Below, piece by piece: positions 54,454 to 64,000 of a stretch of 64,000 nt of DNA. Position 1 is the first letter of the stretch. Every line of letters starts with the position of its first letter. Source of the stretch: Anaeramoeba flamelloides (taxonomy: Eukaryota > Metamonada > Anaeramoebidae). The stretch lies in the NCBI GenBank assembly GCA_027625915.1, contig JANTQA010000026.1, positions 7,688,001 to 7,752,000 of the forward strand. Reading direction: 5' to 3'. The notes beneath the pieces are model-generated. The model saw only the letters and a program-made list of their open reading frames with translations, did not search any database and had not been told where the DNA came from. The position numbers and the translations under genes are program-made.

Positions 54454-55705
54454 TAGGGGTTTTGATGATATCTTTGCTTAATTCATGATAAAGTTTCAAA
54501 AATCGTGTTAATTTCTATCAAATCGCGATAATCAAGAAAATCATGATAATATGACAAATCACGGGATTCTATACAATCATGATAAATATTATAAAATTGT
54601 GATAAATGCCAAAATATCGTGATTAAAAGGTAATTGCAATATGTTATTTGAGGGGTTTGGGGTTAATTCTGTAATTTTTTTACAATGAAATTGTTTTTGA
54701 TCAAAAAAAATGGTTTTGTAAAAAAAAGTTATTCTTTTAAAAAACAAGAAAAAAGATATTGTATTCAATGAAGGATCATATCATCGAGTTTTATTGTATT
54801 TTCTTTTGAATTGGTTGACATACCTATCTATCCTTTTTGATTAACAAATGTAAGAACTAAAGATAAATAACTATTTTCTCAGCTAATCATAGTGTTGTTA
54901 TTTTGTTGAATAAAAGAGCTTCTAAAACAATCAACTCTTCACCTGTTCTTTAAAAAATGTGTTCTTGAGTGAAAATATTTCCATTATTCTAGGAAAGCTG
55001 AAAGGAGTTGGATCACTTTTCAAAAACTTTCACAACAGTCTAACCCCATCACCAATTATTAAGATTTTTTGTATAATTTTCTTCTTTTTCTTATTCTTCT
55101 TCTCCTTTGAGTATTTATATATTGGACAGAAAACGCAATTAGAGTTCGTGGGTTTTTTACTTTTTTCATTAACAAGATCAAAAATTACTCTTAATTCTTT
55201 TTGGTTATTTCACTTGTGAAGGTAATAAATCCTTTTTAAAAAAACACCTCTATTTTTGATTCAAGTATATTGTTAAAGTCCATTATTATTAGTTTGATCA
55301 TAAAATTTTACAGAATATTTTATATTTTGTTCAAAAAAAAAAAAATGAAAAGAAAAAAATTTTTTTTTCCACTATAAAAAACTCATCCGTTTATAAAGGT
55401 TTTCTGTCTTTCAAAACTTTCAAACACACCAAGAAAATCCACGTCGTTATAAACACCTTCTAAAGTTTTTAAAGGGGGTAGTGTTGTAAAAGTCTCAATG
55501 CTTTGTAAAAGACAATAGATTTATTTCAGGTAATTTCAAAAAAATAATTTTTCTTTTTTACAAGATAATTATTTTATATTGTAATAATTATTTTATCGCG
55601 ATTTTATGATTTTTCACGATAAAGTTAGACTAATCACGATTTTTTAATACTAGCGCGATTTTATTGTTAATATCATGATAATATATGTTATCATGAAAAC
55701 CTCTA
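54454..55705 (+). mobile_element. TCGCGATA-rich element, copy 3
   Basis: Ends GGGGTTTTGATGATA and mirror ATGTTATCATGAAAACCTC, flanked by TA. Core matches copies 1 and 2. Many terminal motifs appear as TCATGAT, TCACGAT or TTGTGAT and few as TCGCGAT, so it is older than copy 2. Confidence 0.8.
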
Positions 55706-56076
55706 ATGAAGTGAAAATTTTTTCCCATTTATCACCCAAATATCAGTCTGTTTTTTTTTTTTTTTTTTTTTTTGTCTTCAATTGGAGTTCTCCACAGCGC
55801 TTTAAAACATGATATTTACTCGATTTGATATTTTGAGTCACATCACCAGAAATAAATATGCAAAACTTTAAGATCATTTTTGTCGGAAATATTTTTATGT
55901 GTGGCTTATTTCTCTCAAACCCCCATTGTTAGTTTGAGGGCAATTTTGTTGTGATGGTTATTTGGGAAAATTTTGGTAGTATTTTTCTTTTCATCATCTA
56001 AATCAAAATACAATATTGAACAATAGTCAGTTTTTATATATAGAAAGAATTGATTAATTTAAAAGGGAAAAATCTT

Positions 56077-56107
<31 letters not shown>

Positions 56108-56538
56108 CAGTATTGTGGATTTGGGTGAATTGTATACAGCACAAAATACTATTTTATACTTTCAATTCTTTTTAACCTCAGCAGATAAAGAACAACAATG
56201 ATTCGGAAATATTTTCCTTTTTTCTTAATTTTTACCTTTTGTGTGAATAGCTCATACTGTCTATACTTTTATACTCGATGAAAAAAAAATCGATACAGAA
56301 ATTATCTAGTGTCTAAGAGTATGAACTCAGTATCTAAGAAAGGATGTTCTCAAATTTTCTTTTTTCCGGTCCTTATTTTTAATTTTTAGATAAAATTACT
56401 GGAAGCTTTGTTTAAAATATTAATAAAAATGGAAAAAATGGATCAAAAATGTTATCCAAAAAATCCAAATTTGATTGTAAACATTACTGAAAAAAAAAAC
56501 AAGTCATTATTTGTTATTACTGTTAAATGAAAAATAAT

Positions 56539-56716
56539 AGGAACAAAATTTTTATCCAGCCTTCCAAAAAATAGTAATTAAGTATTAAAACAAAAAAACA
56601 AAATCTTCATTTTTAAAACAGAAACAAATATAATTGATTTTTAGAATTAACATTTCAAATTTGACTTTGATCTATTAAAACTTTTTGGAAAGCTGAATGA
56701 AAATGTTGTTTAATTG
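56539..56716. repeat. Palindromic element related to the inner arms of the large foldback
   Basis: AACAAAATTTTTATCCAGCC at the left mirrors GGAAAGCTGAATGAAAATGT at the right. The same sequence occurs at about 27738 and 28888 inside the 4 kb foldback, and the last bases of the window start another copy. Confidence 0.6.
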
Positions 56717-56756
56717 ATTTGAAAGTAAAGAGTTTTATACAAATTGCTTTGGATAA

Positions 56757-56759
56757 TCT

Positions 56760-56788
<29 letters not shown>
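56757..56788. repeat. TA dinucleotide microsatellite
   Basis: About 15 AT units. Confidence 0.95.
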
Positions 56789-56791
<3 letters not shown>

Positions 56792-57117
56792 TAATAAAAG
56801 TATTACTGCCTTTGATAACTGAATGATCTGTTGGAGGAAAACCTTTATATTGTCCTAGCACAAACATTGATATTGTTAATTGTCACTTACTAAAAAAACG
56901 GAAATCAAATTATTCATTTATGTATCATTTAATAGAAAATTAAATAAAATAACAAAAAATAACATCCAATGGGAATTCTTGGTGATATTCTTTGAAATTT
57001 CTTCTTAAAAAAAGAAAATGTAATTTATCGGTCTATTGGCAAATAAATTAGAAAATGGGCATTTTTTGGATGGTTATAATTCAAATATTTATATTATTTT
57101 GAAAAGAAGAAATAAAT

Positions 57118-57316
57118 TACAACCAGTTCCACTTTTAAGACACAAACTTTCAACAAAATTTAAGGCACAAAAAAATTCAAATTAAGGCACAAAATTTGTA
57201 ACATTTTTTTTTACAATTTATTTTACTAGAATCTGAATTTTGGGCCTAAGTTGGGGACTTTTATTGTGCCTTAAATTTCGTTGAAAGTTTGTGCCTTAAA
57301 AGTGGAACTGGTAGTA
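57118..57316. repeat. Family M MITE, copy M5
   Basis: CAACCAGTTCCACTTTTAAG on the left, mirror CTTAAAAGTGGAACTGG on the right, TA at both ends. Confidence 0.75.
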
Positions 57317-60168
57317 ATAGCAATTTTATATTAATTTCTCTAGTAAGTTTTACATTTCAAAAGGTGAATTTTTGTGATAGGACAATATACTAACATTTGA
57401 ATTTTGAACTGTTAAAAAAATTTCCACTTCCTTTTCCATATTTTTCTTTTTCCGAAACATTGCTTTCCAAGAAGTGTGCTTTGATTTTAAGGTTCTACTT
57501 GAAACGAGAAATTATGAATGAAATGAAAATATTTCCCATTTATAATTTTAATGTCAGTAAAGTTTTTCTATAAGCAGATCGTTCATTTATACCAGGTATT
57601 AAGACTGTTATTATGTTTACATACATTAGATTATTCAAAACAATTCTTATAATAATAAAAAAATAATAATAACTTTGTTTTTTTTTTCAGAAAGGTTTGT
57701 AATTAAATTTGAATTTTTGGATAATCTATTTGACAATTGTTTTCCAAAATGGTTTCATTTTTTCAACTTGTGTCTCAATTGATAAATATTAGTGAAATGG
57801 TCACCCCCCAGACCATGATAAAAACACTTAGTTTTTTGAATTTCAATTACATGTTTAATCCTTAAAAAGTAAAATATTAAAAAAAAATCTGACCAGTACT
57901 CTCTCGAGAAATTTGTTTAAGAATATCAAAAAATAACAAGAACACTTTCAAAATTTTTCTAACTTTTGTTCCTAACAGTCTGTAAGATTTTAGTCTATAA
58001 ATATTTCTTCATATTTTTCCAAATTTCAAATATTTGGAATAACTTCCCAAAAGATCAAAAAGGTAATGGAAAGATTTAGGTAAAAGATTAAAACTTTGGA
58101 ATTTTTTAAAGTTATCTAAAAGAAAAAGAAATTTGTTTTCCAAAACCTGAAACTCTTTTAATGAAAACCAAAAATTAAACAGTTATTTAAATTGCAAGTC
58201 TTTAAAAGTTTGAATTATAAAAACTTTTATATTGGAAGTTATTGAGATTTTGAACTGCTGAATTAAATCGATATTTGAAATAATTTTAGAAGGTAAAGGG
58301 CTGTGAATTTAAAAAATTTTTTTCACTTATTATTGTTTTATTTTTGTAAGAAAAAAAATTCTTCTTTTTTAATGACCAAAACAAAATAGTTTTCTAAAAA
58401 ATGTTTTCTCCAAAAATAAGAATGTATTAAAGAAACAATTATAATAAATATGTTTACAATTTCCAGTCTGGTTCTTTTTGAAACAGCCATTCTTAACCAA
58501 CCATGAAATTTGACAGATATAAAAATTGACTTTTTTATCACTGTTCAAAACAAAAAAAAATCTTTGGGATATGCTATAACATAATTGTATGGTTTGTGAT
58601 CGGTTTTTTAATAAAATTTCTAATTTGAAGACTGGAAAAAATCTTGTTGTTTTTGAATCAAAATTCAAAAATTCAAAACAAAACTCCCAAAGATCGAAGA
58701 TCAAATTTGATGATTTCTTTAAAATGGTCTTACCTTTTGATTTTTAAGGTCTTTAGCAATTAATCATTCACAAAAAATCTGAAAATTTTTCCAAATTAGT
58801 GATCATTTCGAAGGACTCTAAGTGAAAAATTCAAATTTTCATTTTTTCTTTTGGAAATTTTTGTTCTAATATAAAATTCCTCTGTTTGTAATAAGATATC
58901 ACATAATCAAAAAGATCTGTCAAAAAAAGGAAAGTATAATATGAGAAATGAATTTTTTGTTTTTCAAAAATTTCATGGAGGAGAAGGAACGGCTATATTT
59001 CAAATTTGTTTTTTTTTGATTTCTACATTTATCATAAAGGGTTAAAATTGATGGGCTTTGGAAGGGTTAAACAGTCACCCAATTTGAAAGACGAATGGTT
59101 ACTCAATAAATTTTCTATATTTTTGATAAAAGTGGAGTAAATTTTTTAATTTTTACAAATATATTCAAATTATCATCAAAATTCAGTTTTCAAGTGTTTT
59201 GGATATTTTTAAGGTTTGAGTTTTATGTTGACTGTTTATTTTTGTTTGACTTGACAGTTTGATCTTAATTTAAAAAAAAGCCAATTGGTAGTTGTTTTGT
59301 CAAAGTGATCAATGATGTTTTGAGGTGTTTAACCAAAATGTCAAATTTCCCTGTTTTAAGTGGTTTGAATCATGCTTATAAAACTTTTAAACCAAACTTT
59401 TTGTAAACATGTATAAAGTTAAAGTGCAAAGCAAGCTCAAAATTAATCAGAGACAACATTAGTTTTTAATTGTCTTGTGAAGATCTTTGTCTTTATTCAT
59501 CAAATTGCAAAGAAAAATCATGTGGAAAAAGGGAAAAAAAAATAATAAAATATTGAAAAATGTAAAACAAAAAAAAAAAATTCAAATCAAAAAATTAGGT
59601 AAAATGTTTATTTGTATAAAATGTATTTTTCAGAAACCAAAAACTCAATTCGTCCAAAATTAAATTTTGAAGAGATTTGAACCCAATTTGAGCATTGATG
59701 AAAGGAAAATTTTGTTAAAAAAAATATTAAATCTAAAAACAGTTCAAACAGCTTGGTTGAGAGAAATAATTGAGAACAAATTTCCACTTGAAAACTTTTT
59801 CAAATGAAAAAAATTGTCTTAAACAAATCAAACAAAAGAATAAATTAATTTTACTATTTGTGATCAAATCAAAAATCAGTTTCAAAAAGAAGTTAAATTA
59901 GGCGTATTTGGATTGAAACCTAAACCTAAACAATACAGGAAGAGAGATTGAAAAAAATTTTGCGAAATTTGATCAATTATTTGAAAGAGTATAGACAAAT
60001 CAAATAAAAAGAATCTACAACCAAGAAGTTGAAACAAATCAAAAAATTAGTCTAATTTTGATAGAAAAAAGGTTACTATTTAAAAAAAAATCTAAAGTTG
60101 AGTTAAGGTGACAATTTGAAGAAATGCAGTCTAAATTAATGGCACAGGGTGTTTTCTTGCAAACTGAA
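57317..60168. other. Intergenic region, no gene recognised
   Basis: 2.8 kb with slightly more mixed composition than other gaps. The minus strand at 58369-58704 is open for 111 codons but has no ATG start and no recognisable motif. An exon could be hidden here. Confidence 0.35.
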
Positions 60169-60570
60169 TCAAAACTCATACACCATATCGTCTTCCGTTA
60201 CGAATTTTGTTTTGCGTTGGCGGGATCTTTGTGGGCGTTTCTGGAAATAGGGTTTGTGTTTGTTCGTGCTTTGTGATTTTCGTTCTTTTTCTTTGAATTG
60301 GAGCGAAAGAATTTTGTTTTGATCGAAAGTTGATGATCGCGAAGACAAAAAGAGATGTTGGGGGGCGCTCTTTGGTGCAAAATTAAATTGCTTCGAATTT
60401 TCTGGGCTTTCAGATGCCATCGTTAGATCTGGTGAAAGCTTGATGGTCGAAGTGTTCACTTTGATCGTGGAATCTAAACTTTTCACAAATTGTTTAAGTT
60501 CTGTTAAGTGTTCAAAATTTTGTGACGAGAGATCGTTGTTATTTAGGTTGTAAGATCTTGAGAAATTCAT
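60169..60570 (-). CDS. Small hypothetical protein, 133 residues, disordered
   Basis: The ATG lies in CATCAAAATG context like other genes here. The composition is clearly coding (balanced codons, higher G+C than its flanks). Residues 1-45 may form a short helix (HLTELKQFVKSLD). The middle is Ser/Pro-rich (LSPDL, ASESPENSK, APKSAP) with likely phosphorylation sites. The C-terminal quarter is basic (KRPQRSRQRKTK) before an acidic-hydrophobic end VTEDDMVYEF. I recognise no family. It could be a small nuclear or RNA-binding regulator, by composition only. No intron apparent. Confidence 0.65.
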   Translation of the reverse strand: MNFSRSYNLNNNDLSSQNFEHLTELKQFVKSLDSTIKVNTSTIKLSPDLTMASESPENSKQFNFAPKSAPQHLFLSSRSSTFDQNKILSLQFKEKERKSQSTNKHKPYFQKRPQRSRQRKTKFVTEDDMVYEF

Positions 60571-63500
60571 TTTGATGAATGGGAAAATTTAATTTATTTG
60601 AAAAAAAAATAATTATGTTTCAAAAAAAAAAAGCAAAAATTAAAAAAAATAAAAAATGGAAATCACAATTTTTTTTCCAATTGACAAGTAAAATATTAAA
60701 GTTCTTTAATTGGTGATCTGACACATTAAAAGAAAAATTACGAATCACTTTGGAGTTAATTTAATAAAAAATTCTAATTAAAAATGGAGATATTTTTTTT
60801 TTCCTAAAAACAACCAAGAAACAATTACTGCCAAAAAAGTATCAATAAAACTGAGTGGACATAGCGAATTGGGATGATTTCCAAGATATTTCAAACCACC
60901 AAATTTGATGATTTCTTATTGTTAATGCTTTTATGATTATTAATCACTTTTTTTAAATCAAATCTTGTGTCAAAAAACCATTTATATTCATGAACTTAAC
61001 AACAGAAATTCGATATTCTTCAAATACAATCCTTGTTTTTTGATCTTCAAATCCAGATATAAAAAGATGAAAAAAATTTTTCTTTTATTGTTTTACTAAT
61101 TTACAGAACAGCAAATTAACACTTTAAAACTCAAAAAATGGTTCAAATCAAACTGACAAGAAAAAATTTTTGAGTAAATTCCTTGTTCTCAAAAATTTTA
61201 TTTTTATTTTGATCTTGAAATTTACAAAGAGGAATTTCATCCAATTACAAACAACCTTTAAAACAAATGGAAATATCAACTTCTATCACAATTCATATGC
61301 AAATATTTTTCCATTTTTAGAACATCTGATGTTGAGTTTTCAATGATAAAAAACCCTTTTTAAGAATCTGTGCTGCATTACAAATTGAAGACAATCCTTT
61401 TTTTTTCTCATAAAATATGTCGAATCAAAAATAAAAAAATACCTAAAAGAAAGTATCTATTTTTTTTCGATTTCTTTTAGGTAGAATTTTAGTGTTCAAA
61501 TTTGCTGTTAGCAACGTGGGTTGGGCAAAATTTGTCAACAAAATGTTTAGTGTTTGTAATCCTGCAATTTGCTTTACATTTAAAAAAAAAAATAGTCCAT
61601 AAAAGACTTTTGTGAAGATCTCTTTTCACAATAAGGACTAATTTAAAGTCAAACAGTTGATTCTTGTTTTCCCAAAAATTTGTCACTCCCAACAATTTTT
61701 AGAAAAATATTTTTTTCTATTTAACATGTCAATAATCGGTTTAACTTTGTTAATTTCATTTAGAATAATCAAAAAGCATCAACAAAACCATTTCGGATTG
61801 CAAATTCATTCTGTTTTGGAAAAAGAGGATTTTATTGTCATGGCTTATTTCTTTAAATTCTTTATCTACAATTTTTGAATGGTAAAAGGAAAAAATTTTC
61901 ATTTCATTTTCGACAATTTCCTTTTTCATAAAGATACAAAACCACAAACTACAACTCACGATTTTAGAACTCGTTTTTGTAAAAGAAAAATATGGAAAAA
62001 GGAAGTGGAAATTTTTTTCCCATTTACAATACAAAGACTAACTCAAAGTAAATATCAACTTTCAAATTTGCTTGACAATTTTTTTTACTCTTGTGGTTCT
62101 TGAGAGAAGTTTCTTTGGATCAACAGTAAATGGATTGTAGGTGTTTCATAATTTTATGGAAACGATTGGTAGCTGTGCTTTCAAAAAAAAGTTTACTTTT
62201 GGACAAATCAGAAAAATTAGTTAATAGGTTTCATATAATAACAATATAATGAGAAAAAAATGGAAACATTCAAATTAAGTCTTAATAGGTATCTCAGAAA
62301 AGATTTTTTGTTGATTTTTGGAGAGTTAACTTGATTTTTTTAATTGAAAGCAACCGTTAAAATTAGGAGTTTTTTTTGAAAAAAATTTGACAGAACTCTT
62401 TTGCGAGGTTTTATAAAAATTATATAGGGAGTGTTTATGAAAAAGACGATCAACACCAATGATTTTGTTTGGTTTAAGAGAACAAAAACACTCCCTCTTT
62501 TTTCTTCTCTTTGTTTGCTGATAGTGTCCTTGTCACAATTAAAAATAAATAAATTAATAAATAAATACAGTTAACTTTTGAAATAACAAATATAGATTCC
62601 CTCAAAACCAATTACCGATCCATTTCAAGGCAAGTTGTTTTGGGCTTATTACTCGAAATTTGTTATTTTTGAATCGCAAAATAATTTTAATTTTACTGGT
62701 TTTTTGTATGTTGTTGATTTTTTCCGATTAGTGTAAAAAAAGTTTCTCTATTTTCTTTTCTTTTTAAGTTCTGCCAAATTTTCACAAACTGTTTGAGATT
62801 TAATTAATAAAAATATTACTTTGACAAAGAAATTTTTCAACAAGATCTAAACACAAACTTTTAAAAATCAATCACCCATGGGACAAACTTTGGAATACAA
62901 ATTCAAATATCATTGTTAAAATCTTTATTTAATTTTTGTGAATGATTGTTAAAGTTATAATAAAAATTCGAATTTTTTTATCTTGATCAAATAACCTAAT
63001 TGGGATTTTTGAGAAAAAAAGTCTATTTTTGTGAGCGTATTTTCAAATCTGAAGCTAAAATGTTACAAGAGTTTTTATAAAACTCCCTTTGTGAAAAATT
63101 ATCAATTTTAGATGTTTATAATTTATTTTCAATTAGTCCTTTGAAGAATAGTGTCGTTAACTAATTAATTTCAAAAAAAATAATTTCTTATTGCTTACAT
63201 AGAATTTTTTTTATTGGATTTTTATAAGTAATTTTCATGACTCTATTTGCTTTAATTCTTCTAGTTGTGTTCTTGCCCGTTGAGAATTATTTTTAATTGT
63301 TGGGTTATTGCAGTCTCTTTGTATCTTTATTTTGCCAGATGAAATCTTTTGGAAAAACTGTTTTCCTTAAATGTACCATCAGCATACTATTGATTTTTTT
63401 GAAAAAAATAATAAAATATTTTTTGGACATATACAATTCCCCGAATAAAAAAACCACTTTAAAGAAACGAGTTATCATTTTTAAAAGAGTTCATTTTTTT

Positions 63501-64000
63501 CAATTAATTTTTCAATCGAAAAGATTAGATCCCTTTTGTTGGATTTTCAGATCCAACAATAAAAAAAGAAAAATTTGCCAAAGATTTTTATTTTTCAGAA
63601 ATCTCACTTTTAGTAATTTCTGAGAGTTTGTGTGAACAAATAGCCCTGTGAATTGATTCCTATTTTGAAAATTCAAGAAAAATAAATCAAATATTTTTTT
63701 CCTTCAATACCCAGTTGAATATTGATACTTTATTTTATTCACTCACTATTTTATTAAATCTCAATTAAATTTAAAAGATTACACCTTGACACTTTTCAAA
63801 TATTTAAGAGTTCATACGGGTAAATATTATTAAAAAAAACATGTTTTTTTAATCTAGATCTCGATATTTTTAAATTTTTTTATTTAAATTATTTATAGAA
63901 ATTATTTTTATTGGTTTGAAAATTAGAAAAATTTAGGAACAAAACAAAAATTATAGACACTATTTGTTTCAAAAGAAAAAGAACAAAATTTTCTTTCAGC
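60571..64000. other. Intergenic region to the window end
   Basis: No supported gene. A 12 bp inverted pair ACCTAAAAGAAA/TTTCTTTTAGGT sits at 61441-61483. Plus-strand 63297-63623 is open for 108 codons without recognisable motifs. The window stops inside a GAACAAAATTTTCTTTCAGC end like those of the palindrome at 56539. Confidence 0.35.

Noticed and set aside
58369-58704. 111-codon minus-strand frame, Phe-rich
   Set aside because: It begins with TTG rather than ATG, is dominated by T-rich codons and resembles no family.
61489-61695. Minus-strand frame with several Cys and His near its end
   Set aside because: The Cys/His spacing fits no finger type known to me and the frame has no supporting context.
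63297-63623. 108-codon plus-strand frame
   Set aside because: No family features and no good start. Length is within reach of chance, although a hidden exon cannot be excluded.

Overview
The window looks like nuclear DNA of a very AT-rich unicellular eukaryote. The genes are clearly eukaryotic: a 20S proteasome alpha subunit, a GPI-anchor synthesis subunit, a MINDY deubiquitinase, a bZIP factor and an ankyrin/BTB protein. Several have GT-AG introns, stops are TAA or TGA, and proteins carry long Lys/Asn/Gln/Glu-rich tracts. The ankyrin-repeat protein ending in tandem BTB-like domains, with lysine-rich low-complexity inserts, resembles Anaeramoeba-type protists. That placement is inference from protein style only. 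Four genes share a (C)AAAATG start context.

Layout: 1-2.5 kb is intergenic with two small inverted-repeat elements. At 2.6-4.3 kb (+) lies a MINDY-type deubiquitinase with UIM-like motifs and a CaaX-like end. At 4.5-9 kb is a mobile-element field holding a young foldback and two copies of a TCGCGATA-rich element. At 9.4-18 kb (-) are two halves of an ankyrin/tandem-BTB gene, separated by 5.6 kb that contains a decayed LINE, nested MITEs and hairpin modules; the 5' half has an in-frame stop. At 20.1-21.9 kb (-) is a tandem SCP2-like protein. At 25.5-33.8 kb (+) PIG-H is encoded by two exons separated by a 7.8 kb intron. That intron holds a 4 kb foldback, hairpin modules and a nested mobile element. 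At 35.7-36.9 kb (-) is a basic coiled-coil protein. At 41.0-42.0 kb (-) is a bZIP factor and at 42.9-43.1 kb (+) a tiny candidate gene. At 48.6-49.4 kb (-) is a triple UBZ-type zinc-finger protein. At 52.3-53.7 kb (+) is proteasome alpha (PSMA1) in four exons. At 60.2-60.6 kb (-) is a small hypothetical gene. No tRNA, rRNA or CRISPR was seen.

Three genes touch ubiquitin biology (MINDY, UBZ protein, proteasome), and the ankyrin/BTB protein may do so as a possible E3 adaptor. Nothing indicates co-regulation, because they are far apart and on both strands. The most distinctive content is the repeats. Several families have TA-flanked inverted termini. One family of roughly 70-80 bp palindromic hairpin modules recurs in clusters and has inserted into a LINE. 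One 1.2 kb family carries repeated TCGCGATA motifs whose decay across copies looks like CpG deamination.
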